A stretch of 64,000 nucleotides of DNA, taken from assembly GCF_021390335.1 (NCBI RefSeq), contig NZ_JAJUXK010000007.1, positions 310,001-374,000 on the forward strand, in the 5' to 3' direction. The position numbers and the translations under genes are program-made. Positions 1 through 8,561 of the stretch are shown piece by piece. The stretch is from Dyadobacter sp. CY343 (GTDB lineage Bacteria > Bacteroidota > Bacteroidia > Cytophagales > Spirosomataceae). Each line of letters opens with the position of its first letter. The first letter of the stretch is position 1. The notes under the pieces were generated by a model, which ran no database searches, had not been told where the DNA came from, and was given only the letters and a program-made list of their open reading frames with translations.

Positions 1-4
1 TCAA

Positions 5-853
5 ATGGAATCTACATTTTTAATAGCCGACAGCGGCTCCACGAAGACCGATTGGGTTGTCACAAAAAGCGGCTCGCGACTAGCCACATTCCAGTCGGCA
101 GGTATTAATCCATTTTATCAGTCGGCGGAAGAGATTATTCCTGTAATTGAAAAGCAGGTACTCCCTCAAATTCAGGTTGTTATTGATAAGATATTCTTTT
201 ACGGAGCCGGCTGTGCGGACGAGAAATCGAGCCGGCCGGTTTATGATGCTTTACAAAATTGCATTCCCTCCGCTACGGAAATTCAGGTCGCTTCCGATAT
301 GCTGGGTGCCGCACGCGGCCTGTGCGGGCATAGTGCCGGACTGGCGTGCATTCTCGGAACCGGGGCTAATAATGCATTTTACGATGGCGAAAATATAGTC
401 CGCCAGATCGGTTCGCTGGGATTCTGGCTGGGCGACGAAGGAAGTGGGTCTTATCTCGGTAAGACGCTCGTCGTGAGTTATTTACAAAATGAACTTCCGG
501 CTGATCTGCACGAAAAATTTGCCAAAAAATATCCCGAAATAGATCGGCTCTACATATTGGACCACGCTTATAAGAAACCCTATCCAAACCGCTTTTTTGC
601 TACGTTTTCCGGATTTATTTCAGAGCATACTGATCATAGCTACATCCGGGATGTGCTCGAAGAAGCATTTTCGCTTTTTACCCAAAAATACATTCTCAAA
701 CACAAAAACGCAGATCAATATCCTGTCCATTTCACCGGATCGATCGCATTTTACTACCAGGATATTCTCAAATCTGTACTCGCCTCAAAAGGTTTACAAA
801 CCGGCCGCATTCTAAAAACGCCGCTGGACGGATTGGTACAGTATTATTTATAA
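5..853 (+). CDS. N-acetylglucosamine kinase, BadF/BadG ATPase family
   Basis: This 282-residue cytoplasmic sugar kinase belongs to the ASKHA fold (BadF/BadG/BcrA/BcrD ATPase family). In Bacteroidota such proteins phosphorylate N-acetylglucosamine salvaged from chitin or peptidoglycan to GlcNAc-6-phosphate. The N-terminal phosphate loop ADSGSTKTDW lies at about residues 8-17. A second glycine-rich loop, GTGANNAFYDG, and the motif GDEGSGSYLG fit the ATP- and sugar-binding core. The length matches the family and the gene appears complete, with its ATG four bases into the window. The gene that follows is on the same strand after about 118 bp with its own promoter, so they are probably not co-transcribed. 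Sugar specificity is inferred from the family only. Confidence 0.82.
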   Translation: MESTFLIADSGSTKTDWVVTKSGSRLATFQSAGINPFYQSAEEIIPVIEKQVLPQIQVVIDKIFFYGAGCADEKSSRPVYDALQNCIPSATEIQVASDMLGAARGLCGHSAGLACILGTGANNAFYDGENIVRQIGSLGFWLGDEGSGSYLGKTLVVSYLQNELPADLHEKFAKKYPEIDRLYILDHAYKKPYPNRFFATFSGFISEHTDHSYIRDVLEEAFSLFTQKYILKHKNADQYPVHFTGSIAFYYQDILKSVLASKGLQTGRILKTPLDGLVQYYL

Positions 854-924
854 ATCAATCGGGAACGAAGCGTTAATGAATGTTAAAGCGCGCTAGTTTG
901 GTGCGCAGGCAAGCTGCATTCCCG

Positions 925-953
925 TTGTATCTGTGTAAATGGTCTTAAATTTG
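925..953 (+). promoter_or_regulatory. Bacteroidota-type promoter for the two-component operon
   Basis: A TTG at 925-927 (-33 box) is followed after 18 bp by TAAATTTG at 946-953, an exact match to the Bacteroidota -7 consensus TAnnTTTG. The kinase ATG at 971 lies 17 bp downstream, so the 5' leader would be very short. Confidence 0.6.
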
Positions 954-970
954 ACTATTATACCATTGTA

Positions 971-2224
971 ATGTCGAGACGAACAATTCAAGCGCTTACT
1001 GTTTTTTCTGCACTGCTGATTATAGGCGTTGTCATTACGCAGATTTTCTGGGTGAAACAGGCGCTCGACCTCCGGCACCGGCAGTTTAACCAGAATGCCC
1101 ACGTTGCTTTACAGGATGTAGCAGCAAAACTGGCGCAGGTAAACGGCGTAATGCAAACCAGTAATCCCGTCGAGCAGCTTTCTCCTGAGTATTTTCTGGT
1201 CAATACCAATTCAACTACCCAGCCCGAATTGCTGGAAGTTTTTATCAAGGAAAGCTTTCAGAAATACAAACTGATCGCCGATTTCGACGTCGGAATTTAC
1301 GATTGCACGACCAACAGAATGCGCTACGGAATGTCGCTGAGCACGAAAAACAATGCAAAAATTCCAACGCCGACTTCCAACTGGATCAAAACAGATAAAT
1401 ACCCCTATTACTTCGGCGTGCGCTTTCCAGAACAGGAAACCTATTTCGCAGGCAGTATCAACCGCGCAATCTGGTCGTCGGTGCTGGTACTTGTTGCCGT
1501 GTCGCTTTTCGCTTATGCACTTTTTGTGATTTTGAGACAAAAGCAGCTTTCGGAGGTACAGCGTGATTTTGTCAATAACATGACCCACGAGCTGCAAACG
1601 CCGATTTCTACGATCCGAATTGCTGCAGATGTATTGAATTCTGACAATATCGTAACCCAGCCGGCACGCCATAAGCGATATGTTCAGATCGTGCAGGATG
1701 AGATATTGCGGTTGCAGGGTCAGGTCGAAATGGTGCTTTCGATGGCCAAAGCTGAGCGGAATGTACTTACTTTACAAAAGGAGCAGATCAACGTGGGCGA
1801 AATGATCAAGTCTGTGCTGCTTCCGTTTGAAAATAAGGTGAAGTTTAAAGACCAGGCCGAAAACCAGATCATCGAAGCGGATCCATTTCATTTGCGGTGT
1901 GTGATCAACAATCTGGTAGACAATGCATTAAAATATTCCGACGATGCGCCCGAAGTTGAAATTGATATTTACAACAAAGGAAAATGTCTCGTAATCGCAG
2001 TGCGCGACCACGGGATCGGAATTGCGCCTGAATACCAGAAAAAGATATTTAACCAGTTCTTCCGCATTCCTTACGGCGATGTGCATAATGTAAAAGGATT
2101 CGGGATCGGGTTAAGTTATGTAAAACAGATCGTGAGGGCCCACCGCTGGAAACTCGAACTGGAAAGTACATTAGGAAAAGGAAGTACTTTCAGGATCAAT
2201 ATTCCTCAGAAACAACACGCATGA
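971..2224 (+). CDS. sensor histidine kinase (RprX-like)
   Basis: This is a 417-residue inner-membrane sensor kinase. One membrane segment lies at about residues 8-27 and a second at about 169-188, enclosing a roughly 140-residue periplasmic sensor region with no recognised domain. No HAMP domain is evident. The phosphoacceptor box HELQTPI places the histidine at residue 206. The catalytic domain shows the N box NNLVDNALKYS, the G1 motif DHGIGI and the G2 motif GFGIGLSYV. The stop overlaps the start of the response-regulator gene by 4 bases (ATGA), so the two are translationally coupled. The arrangement resembles RprX/RprY of Bacteroides. The stimulus cannot be told from the sequence. Confidence 0.88.
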   Translation: MSRRTIQALTVFSALLIIGVVITQIFWVKQALDLRHRQFNQNAHVALQDVAAKLAQVNGVMQTSNPVEQLSPEYFLVNTNSTTQPELLEVFIKESFQKYKLIADFDVGIYDCTTNRMRYGMSLSTKNNAKIPTPTSNWIKTDKYPYYFGVRFPEQETYFAGSINRAIWSSVLVLVAVSLFAYALFVILRQKQLSEVQRDFVNNMTHELQTPISTIRIAADVLNSDNIVTQPARHKRYVQIVQDEILRLQGQVEMVLSMAKAERNVLTLQKEQINVGEMIKSVLLPFENKVKFKDQAENQIIEADPFHLRCVINNLVDNALKYSDDAPEVEIDIYNKGKCLVIAVRDHGIGIAPEYQKKIFNQFFRIPYGDVHNVKGFGIGLSYVKQIVRAHRWKLELESTLGKGSTFRINIPQKQHA

Positions 2225-2907
2225 AAAAAAGAATATTATATGTAGAGGACGATCCCAATCTGGCGTTCGCTACCAAAGACAATCTGGAACAATATGATTT
2301 TGAGGTAATTCACGCCGCAGACGGAAAAGAGGCGCTGGATTTTTTCGAAAAGGAGCATTTCGACATTTGTGTGCTGGATATTATGCTGCCTAAAATGGAT
2401 GGATTTACATTGGCCGAAAAGATCCGCAGCTCCGATAGTCAGGTTCCTATCCTTTTCCTCTCTGCAAGATCTTTGCAGGAAGACAAGATCAAAGGGCTGA
2501 AAATTGGCGCCGATGATTATGTGACCAAGCCTTTCAGCATTGAAGAACTGAAACTGCGGATTGATGTTTTTTTGAGAAGAAGCAAGTCCGAACAGCCTGC
2601 GCCGGTAAAGACGAATACCAGCAAAGTAGGTCAATATGCATTTGATTTTCAAAAACTTACATTGAATCTGAATGGTAGCAGCCAGAACCTTACATTCAGG
2701 GAAGCGGAGGTTTTGAAGTATCTGTCAGAACGCCCTGACGCCGTAATCCGCCGCGACGACTTGTTGAAAGCGATCTGGGGAGACGACGATTATTTTATGG
2801 GCAGGAGCCTGGATGTTTTTATCTCAAGATTGCGTAAATACCTCGCCGGAGACCCCGAGATCCGCATTGACAATATTCACGGAGTAGGATTCAGAATGCG
2901 CTGGTAA
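2221..2907 (+). CDS. response regulator, OmpR/PhoB family (RprY-like)
   Basis: This 228-residue DNA-binding response regulator is the partner of the kinase whose gene it overlaps by ATGA. The receiver domain (about residues 1-120) has the acidic pair ED-D at 9-11, the phosphoacceptor Asp53 in VLDIMLPKMDG and the conserved Lys103 in VTKPFS. The C-terminal winged-helix domain (about 130-228) carries the usual LTFREAEVLKYL recognition-region opening and ends GVGFRMRW. All signalling residues are present, so the system should be functional. No target sites are obvious in this window. Confidence 0.9.
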   Translation: MKKRILYVEDDPNLAFATKDNLEQYDFEVIHAADGKEALDFFEKEHFDICVLDIMLPKMDGFTLAEKIRSSDSQVPILFLSARSLQEDKIKGLKIGADDYVTKPFSIEELKLRIDVFLRRSKSEQPAPVKTNTSKVGQYAFDFQKLTLNLNGSSQNLTFREAEVLKYLSERPDAVIRRDDLLKAIWGDDDYFMGRSLDVFISRLRKYLAGDPEIRIDNIHGVGFRMRW

Positions 2908-2937
2908 TGTGTTTTTGTAAATATTTTCGACCAGGAG

Positions 2938-2968
2938 TTGTTCAAAAAAAAATATTTACACATCTTTG
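2938..2968 (+). promoter_or_regulatory. probable promoter of rpmB
   Basis: TTG at 2938-2940 is followed after 20 bp by CATCTTTG at 2961-2968, one mismatch from the -7 consensus TAnnTTTG. It sits 28 bp before the L28 ATG at 2997 and downstream of the response-regulator stop. Confidence 0.42.
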
Positions 2969-2996
2969 CACCCTCATTTGGAAAAAAAGTAAGGTT

Positions 2997-3236
2997 ATGG
3001 CTAAGGTTTGTCAAATTACAGGTAAAAGAACTCGCGTTGGAAATAACGTTTCTCACGCTAACAATAAAACAAAGCGTAAATTCTTCCCGAATTTGCAAAA
3101 GAAACGTTTCTTCCTTCCTTCAACAGGAGAGTGGGTTACGTTGAAAGTAGCTACATCAGCTCTTCGTACCATCAATAAAAACGGTATCGAAGCAACTATA
3201 CAGAAAGCATACGATAAAGGAACACTTACGTTCTAA
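2997..3236 (+). CDS. rpmB: 50S ribosomal protein L28
   Basis: This 79-residue large-subunit ribosomal protein opens with MAKVCQITGKRTRVGNNVSH, the characteristic bacterial L28 N-terminus. The ATG at 2997 is preferred. The frame is open for 30 codons upstream, but that extension has no L28 similarity and contains the likely promoter. In many Bacteroidota rpmB is followed by rpmG and a small DUF4295 gene; here a terminator follows directly and the next gene is folK. Basic residues and the internal RKFFPNLQKKRFF segment fit rRNA binding. Confidence 0.95.
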   Translation: MAKVCQITGKRTRVGNNVSHANNKTKRKFFPNLQKKRFFLPSTGEWVTLKVATSALRTINKNGIEATIQKAYDKGTLTF

Positions 3237-3256
3237 GGATATTACGAGTTTATTTT

Positions 3257-3290
3257 AAAGGGCTTCCTTTCATCAGGAAGTCCTTTTTTT
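3257..3290 (+). terminator. intrinsic terminator after rpmB
   Basis: GGGCTTCCT (3260-3268) pairs with AGGAAGTCC (3275-3283), including one G-U pair, around a 6-base loop. A run of seven T follows. Confidence 0.85.
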
Positions 3291-3322
3291 CGTGTCCTGG
3301 CTAAATACACTAACTTGCCTGC

Positions 3323-3814
3323 ATGAACGGTCGCGGAAATATCTATCTTCTTTTGGGCTCTAACCTCGGCGATCGCACCGCGATTTTGCAGCACGCCAGG
3401 GAAATGGTCGCTGAAAAAGCAGGTACTATTTTGGCAGAATCGTCGATTTATGAAACCGAACCCTGGGGATTAGCCGACCAGCCTGCATTTTTGAACCAGG
3501 TTATCGAAATTGAATCAGCTTTAAAACCGGAAAATCTTCTGAACATATTGTTGCAGATAGAGCAGGAACTGGGCCGCATTCGCAAAATACGCTGGGGCGC
3601 CCGGCTGATTGACATTGATATGCTCTACTACGCCAACCTCATTCTTGACAATTCCACCCTCACTCTGCCACATCCCCGCCTCCACAAACGTAGATTTACA
3701 TTAATACCTCTTTCCGAAATCGCTCCGGAATTTATCGACCCGAAACAAAAGAAGACAATTACTCAATTATTGGACGAATGCCCTGATCATAGTACAGTTT
3801 CAAAGGTCTCTTGA
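3323..3814 (+). CDS. folK: 2-amino-4-hydroxy-6-hydroxymethyldihydropteridine diphosphokinase (HPPK)
   Basis: This 163-residue cytoplasmic enzyme transfers pyrophosphate from ATP to 6-hydroxymethyl-7,8-dihydropterin, the step before dihydropteroate synthase in folate biosynthesis. The N-terminal LGSNLGDR motif, the ETEPWG and QPAFLNQV pterin-pocket motifs, and RWGARLIDIDML (usual form RWGPRxLDLDIL) are all in the expected order. The length is typical of a single-domain HPPK, so it is not fused to FolP or FolB. It stands alone between the rpmB terminator and the TonB receptor region. Confidence 0.93.
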   Translation: MNGRGNIYLLLGSNLGDRTAILQHAREMVAEKAGTILAESSIYETEPWGLADQPAFLNQVIEIESALKPENLLNILLQIEQELGRIRKIRWGARLIDIDMLYYANLILDNSTLTLPHPRLHKRRFTLIPLSEIAPEFIDPKQKKTITQLLDECPDHSTVSKVS

Positions 3815-3917
3815 AATATTTATAAAAGCATTTTCACGACCGGTTTACCCGCATTGACCATTGACTCCCTTTTTTAGGTAGTTCATCACTTTTCTCTGTC
3901 ATTATAATGCCGTTAGA

Positions 3918-3973
3918 CCTTGTTTTGCGGAGATAAGTCGATCAATTTTACCTTTTGTCCGCAAAAACAAAGG
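3918..3973. promoter_or_regulatory. imperfect inverted repeat upstream of the TonB receptor
   Basis: CCTTGTTTTGCGGA (3918-3931) faces TCCGCAAAAACAAAGG (3958-3973), a nearly perfect complement with two one-base bulges and a 26-bp spacer. It ends about 70 bp before the receptor ATG. It could be an operator or a leader-RNA hairpin. No assay or known factor supports either. Confidence 0.35.
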
Positions 3974-4041
3974 GGATGTAGCCACTGAGTTGTCAATCTT
4001 TTGAATAGAAAAAATTCAAATTGCGAACCAAAATTAAGCCA

Positions 4042-6408
4042 ATGAAAAACAGGAAAATCTACCTACTGCTGCTATTACTCGGCGTTTGTTTTCAGGTCAA
4101 TGCGCAAAACCGGCAGACGGTAAGCGGTTATGTCAAAGACAAAGCCAACGGAGAAGGGCTCATAGGCGTTTCGGTATATGTGCGCGAAGCCGCTACCGGC
4201 GTGGTTACAAATCCCTATGGATTTTACTCTATTACATTGCCCAGCGGTAATTACACGCTCGTTTTCAGTTACATAGGCTACCAGAAAGTCACCAGAGAAG
4301 TGACACTCGACGCTGACAAAACGTTGAGCATTGAAATGGAAGACGAAAGCAATCAGTTGCAGGAAGTAACGGTTTCGACGCAGCGGGAGGATGAAAATGT
4401 GCGAAGTATTGAAATGTCTGTGAATAAGGTGGAGATGAAAACGATCCGGAAAATGCCTGCATTACTCGGTGAAGTGGATTTGATTCGCAGTATTCAGCTG
4501 CTTCCTGGCGTGACTACGGTTGGGGAAGGCGCTTCGGGTTTCAATGTAAGGGGCGGCGATGTTTCTCAGAATCTGGTTTTGCTGGATGAAGCGCCCGTTT
4601 ACAATTCTTCCCACCTTTTCGGTTTTTTCTCGGTATTCAATCCGGATGCTGTGAAAGACGTGAAATTGATCAAAGGAGGTATTCCTGCGCAATATGGCGG
4701 GAGGATTTCTTCTATTCTCGACGTCAGAATGAAGGAGGGTAACTCCAAGAAACGCGAGGTGAATGGTGGGATCGGTACTATATTTTCCCGTCTCACTTAC
4801 GAGCAGCCTTTTGCTAAAGGAAAAGGGTCTTTCATCGTCGCTGGTCGTCGTTCGTACATTGATGTGCTCGCAAAGCCTTTTCTGAACTCCGATCTGAAAG
4901 ATTCTAAATTTTATTTTTACGACCTTACAGCGAAAGTCAACTACCAGCTGGGCGATAAGGATACATTTTATGCTTCCGGGTATTTCGGCAAAGACGTTTT
5001 CGGCGGGGGAGATTTTGGCTTCGGCTGGGGAAATGCAACTGCCACAGCGCGCTGGAACCACATTTTTTCCAATAAGCTGTTCATGAACCTGACGGGCTAT
5101 TACAGCAACTACGACTATTCGCTCGGGCAAAACGCAAACGATCCCAATGCAAAAGACAAGTTCGACTGGAAGTCCAAGATCATCAGTACCAGCATTAAAC
5201 CTGATTTTACATTTTACATTACACCTAATAACCAGCTGACTTTCGGAGGTCAATACATTTACTACGATACCCGCCCGGGCCGCGCACTTGCTGTGTCGGA
5301 AGGACAGTCTACCGATATCAGCCTGGATCCAAAGTACGCGGATGAATCGGCGTTTTATATTGGAAACGAGCAAAAATTTTCGGATCGGATCTCCATGCAA
5401 TATGGTATTCGCTACTCCTATTTCCGCAGTTTGGGCCCAGGCACTGAGTACGAATATATAACTGATGAAATCGGAAAACGTAAACTACCAGTATTTCCCG
5501 GAACAGAATATAAAAGAGGTGAAAAGATCAAAAGCTACGGAAATTGGGAGCCGCGCGCTTCGCTGAATATCGGGGTAACTTCCAATGCGTCGATCAAGGC
5601 CAGCTACAACCGGACTGCCCAATACCTGCATTTGCTTTCTAATACAGCCGCCGCTTCGCCACTTGATGTATGGACTTTGAGTTCACCCATTATTCAGCCT
5701 GAAAAAGCAGATCAGGTTGCATTGGGCTGGTTTCAGAATTTGAAAGACAATACCTACGAAGCTTCCGTGGAGGTTTATTATAAAAAACTATATAATCAGA
5801 TTGACTATATTCCAGCTTCTGAACTACTTCTCAATCAATTCGTTGCGGGTGATCTATTGTTTGGAAAAGGCCGGGCTTACGGAGCTGAGTTTTATCTTAA
5901 AAAAAATAAGGGAAAACTGACAGGCTGGATCAGTTATACATTGTCAAAAACTGAGCGGCAGGTTGAAAGTATCAACAACGACGATTGGTTTCCGGCAAGA
6001 TTCGATAAGCCGCACAACTTCACTTCCGTTGCGATTTACGAAGTGGGAAAACGGCTCTCACTATCCGCCAATTTCACGATTACTTCGGGTACGCCCGCTA
6101 CTTTCCCAACCAACCGGTGGGAACACGGCGACTGGATTATCGGTAATAATTACAATAACCGAAGAAATAATAACCGCATTCCTGCCTATCATCGACTTGA
6201 CCTGGCAGCCACATTGAAATCCAAAAAGAAGCTTTTTAAGGTCGGCGAGGGCGAGTGGGTACTATCTTTCTATAACATTTACAACCGCCGCAATCCATTC
6301 TCGATCTACACACGGGTGAATGAAGATAATTCCTTAAAGACAGAGGCTGTACGGTACGCGGTGATAGGAAGTTTTATCCCGGCGATCACTTACAATTTCA
6401 AATTTTAA
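4042..6408 (+). CDS. TonB-dependent outer-membrane receptor with carboxypeptidase-like regulatory domain
   Basis: This 788-residue outer-membrane protein has a signal peptide (MKNRKIYLLLLLLG...VNAQ), an N-terminal carboxypeptidase-D regulatory-like beta domain (about residues 25-105, GYVKDKANGEGLIGVSV), a plug domain (about 115-230, with GFNVRGGDVSQNLVLLDE), and a beta-barrel ending in the terminal aromatic YNFKF. ATG at 4042 is chosen over a TTG seven codons upstream because it begins the signal peptide directly. The DUF4249 lipoprotein gene follows after 6 bp, a recurrent pairing in Bacteroidota that differs from SusC/SusD. The substrate is unknown; TonB-linked uptake is inferred. Confidence 0.92.
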   Translation: MKNRKIYLLLLLLGVCFQVNAQNRQTVSGYVKDKANGEGLIGVSVYVREAATGVVTNPYGFYSITLPSGNYTLVFSYIGYQKVTREVTLDADKTLSIEMEDESNQLQEVTVSTQREDENVRSIEMSVNKVEMKTIRKMPALLGEVDLIRSIQLLPGVTTVGEGASGFNVRGGDVSQNLVLLDEAPVYNSSHLFGFFSVFNPDAVKDVKLIKGGIPAQYGGRISSILDVRMKEGNSKKREVNGGIGTIFSRLTYEQPFAKGKGSFIVAGRRSYIDVLAKPFLNSDLKDSKFYFYDLTAKVNYQLGDKDTFYASGYFGKDVFGGGDFGFGWGNATATARWNHIFSNKLFMNLTGYYSNYDYSLGQNANDPNAKDKFDWKSKIISTSIKPDFTFYITPNNQLTFGGQYIYYDTRPGRALAVSEGQSTDISLDPKYADESAFYIGNEQKFSDRISMQYGIRYSYFRSLGPGTEYEYITDEIGKRKLPVFPGTEYKRGEKIKSYGNWEPRASLNIGVTSNASIKASYNRTAQYLHLLSNTAAASPLDVWTLSSPIIQPEKADQVALGWFQNLKDNTYEASVEVYYKKLYNQIDYIPASELLLNQFVAGDLLFGKGRAYGAEFYLKKNKGKLTGWISYTLSKTERQVESINNDDWFPARFDKPHNFTSVAIYEVGKRLSLSANFTITSGTPATFPTNRWEHGDWIIGNNYNNRRNNNRIPAYHRLDLAATLKSKKKLFKVGEGEWVLSFYNIYNRRNPFSIYTRVNEDNSLKTEAVRYAVIGSFIPAITYNFKF

Positions 6409-6414
6409 CCGGCC

Positions 6415-7347
6415 ATGAATCCAATGAAATATTTTAAAAAATCAGCTATAAAAATTGGTTTTGCGGCATTACTGGGAGGATTTTTCCTAACCGGCTGCGA
6501 AGATGTGATCGACCTGGAAACTGAAACCGGACCGCCGCAACTGGTAGTCGACGGGTGGATTACCAATCAGCCTGGCCCGCAGACGATCAAGCTCACCTGG
6601 TCGGCAAGCTATTTTGACAATACGCCCGCAAAACCTGTTCTGAATGCAGAAGTGGTTGTGAAAGATGATAAAGGCACTATTTATGAATTCGAAGACACGG
6701 CGGGAAATGGTCAGTATATCTGGCAGAAAACGGGAGATACGCTCGGTCACATTGGTCGCAAATATACTTTGACCATCAAACAAGGTGCAGATACTTTTAC
6801 TTCAAGCACCGAGATAAAGCGTGTTCCTGCGGTGGATTCGATTATATATAGAAAGGAAAAATTGCCTTTTGAGCCGGATAAAGGCCCGCGCGAAGGTTAT
6901 GTAGCCGAATTTTACGCGCGTGATTTGGCAGGCGAAGGAGATACTTACTGGATCAAGCCGGTGATCAGAGGCAAACCGGAAATAAAACGGGCGACCAGCA
7001 TTTCCATTGCTTACGACGCGGCATTCAGCGCTGGCGCGCCTTCCGACGGACTGATTTTCATTCTGCCGCTTCGGCAGTCAATCACAACAGATTCACTCTA
7101 TTCCGCTGGTAATGAGGTAGGTGTAGAGTTGCACAGCATTACTAATGAGGCTTTTGATTTTTTGAGTCAAGTTCGTGAGCAAGCCGGAAATGGCGGGCTG
7201 TTCGCTACTCCGATCGCCAATATCAGATCGAATGTGGTGAATACAAATCCGGCCGGACCCAAGGCGCTGGGATTTTTTGGTTCCTCGGCGATCAGCAGAA
7301 TGGAAACAACGATTGACCCTGCAAAAGCACGGCCTGACGACGATTAA
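6415..7347 (+). CDS. DUF4249 family lipoprotein
   Basis: This 310-residue predicted lipoprotein begins with a hydrophobic segment ending in a lipobox-like FLTGC, with the mature Cys at about residue 28. The text after it, EDVIDLETETGPPQLVVDGW, is typical of DUF4249. The protein is predicted to be beta-rich and surface-exposed. It is encoded 6 bp after the TonB-dependent receptor, so the two form an operon and probably one outer-membrane import complex, with this protein acting as a lid or ligand-capture partner by analogy with SusD; that role is inferred. A second ATG three codons in (6424) is also possible. A strong terminator follows. Confidence 0.85.
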   Translation: MNPMKYFKKSAIKIGFAALLGGFFLTGCEDVIDLETETGPPQLVVDGWITNQPGPQTIKLTWSASYFDNTPAKPVLNAEVVVKDDKGTIYEFEDTAGNGQYIWQKTGDTLGHIGRKYTLTIKQGADTFTSSTEIKRVPAVDSIIYRKEKLPFEPDKGPREGYVAEFYARDLAGEGDTYWIKPVIRGKPEIKRATSISIAYDAAFSAGAPSDGLIFILPLRQSITTDSLYSAGNEVGVELHSITNEAFDFLSQVREQAGNGGLFATPIANIRSNVVNTNPAGPKALGFFGSSAISRMETTIDPAKARPDDD

Positions 7348-7368
7348 CCAGCATTTTTGGAAATATTG

Positions 7369-7403
7369 AAACCGCTGGTGAGCTACTTTGCCAGCGGTTT
7401 TTT
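7369..7403 (+). terminator. intrinsic terminator of the receptor-DUF4249 operon
   Basis: AAACCGCTGG (7369-7378) pairs perfectly with CCAGCGGTTT (7391-7400) around a 12-base loop, with T residues continuing after it. Confidence 0.88.
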
Positions 7404-7430
7404 AGTATATTTCATTTAAATAAAAACACA

Positions 7431-8546
7431 ATGAAAAAGCCACTCCTGCTATTAATCGCACTTTTGCCACTTGTATCATTTTCTCAAAAGCGGGCTCGCG
7501 ACCTGGGGATTAAAATTGGCGTACTGCCCATCGGCGCACTGAATGCGATTACCGACGTTCCCGGTGTGAAAGTGGGGCAAGTTACACTGACCGAAGGGGC
7601 TGATGTCCGCACCGGCGTAACTGCGATCATCCCTCACGACGGAAATCTTTTTCAGCAGAAGGTCCAGGCTGCGATGTATATCGGAAATGGTTTTGGAAAA
7701 ATGACAGGCTATTCACAGGTGGAGGAGCTGGGTACGATTGAATCTCCCATTGTTTTGACCAATACACTCAGTGTACCCACCGCCGCCGACGCGATCATTG
7801 ACTGGACTTTGGGACAAAAAGGAAATGAAAGCGTACGGTCTGTAAATCCCATTGTAGGCGAAACTAACGACGGCTTTTTAAATGATATCCGCGGTCGCCA
7901 TGTGCGTAAAGAACACATTCTGAATGCATTGGCACAGGCTGAAAATGGCCCTGTCGCAGAAGGGAATGTAGGCGCCGGAACAGGGACAGTTTGTTTTGGC
8001 TGGAAAGGCGGGATTGGAACAGCGTCCCGAAAACTACCGCAAAAGCTGGGCGGCTATACGGTGGGCGTTTTGGTACAGACTAATTTTGGGGGTGTATTGA
8101 AAATCAATGGCGTACCTGTCGGGCAGGAGCTGGGGCAATATGCATTCAATGAAACGCTTGACAAATCTTCGGACGGATCATGTATGATGATTTTAGCGAC
8201 CGACGCGCCGCTCGACGCAAGAAATCTTAAAAGATTGGCCAAAAGAGTATTCCTGGGAATGGCACAAACAGGCGGCATTGCCGCGAACGGAAGCGGCGAT
8301 TATGTCATCGCATTTTCAACCGCCAACAGGGTATTGCACGATGCGCCGGAACCAACTGCCACTGCGACTTTTCTGACCAACGATGTCGTATCTCCGCTTT
8401 TTATGGCCGCGATGGAATCCACCGAAGAAGCGATTATTAATTCTCTTTTTATGGCCAAAACAATGGAGGGAACGCAGGGCCACAAGGTCGAAGAACTTCC
8501 TGAGGAAAAGGTGTTGGAAATAATGCGTAAATACGGCAGGCTGTAA
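7431..8546 (+). CDS. P1 family peptidase (DmpA/BapA-type aminopeptidase)
   Basis: This 371-residue Ntn-type hydrolase has a signal peptide (MKKPLLLLIALLPLVSFSQ), which points to the periplasm. The family self-cleaves at a Gly-Ser bond to expose a serine nucleophile and acts as an aminopeptidase, often on beta- or D-amino-acid peptides. The conserved signatures are present: DVPGVKVGQ near the N-terminus, PIVGETNDG, VQTNFGG and ATDAPL. The predicted cleavage site is Gly249-Ser250 in SSDGSCMM. It is a single gene after a terminator. Substrate preference cannot be read from the sequence. Confidence 0.9.
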   Translation: MKKPLLLLIALLPLVSFSQKRARDLGIKIGVLPIGALNAITDVPGVKVGQVTLTEGADVRTGVTAIIPHDGNLFQQKVQAAMYIGNGFGKMTGYSQVEELGTIESPIVLTNTLSVPTAADAIIDWTLGQKGNESVRSVNPIVGETNDGFLNDIRGRHVRKEHILNALAQAENGPVAEGNVGAGTGTVCFGWKGGIGTASRKLPQKLGGYTVGVLVQTNFGGVLKINGVPVGQELGQYAFNETLDKSSDGSCMMILATDAPLDARNLKRLAKRVFLGMAQTGGIAANGSGDYVIAFSTANRVLHDAPEPTATATFLTNDVVSPLFMAAMESTEEAIINSLFMAKTMEGTQGHKVEELPEEKVLEIMRKYGRL

Positions 8547-8561
8547 GTAATGCTGGTTTTG

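Noticed and set aside
2907..2996. 30-codon N-terminal extension of L28
   Set aside because: L28 proteins start MAKVCQ; the extension spans the promoter region.
4462..5400. 312-residue frame on the minus strand opposite the TonB receptor
   Set aside because: It lies wholly within a well-supported gene in another frame and has no recognisable protein features.
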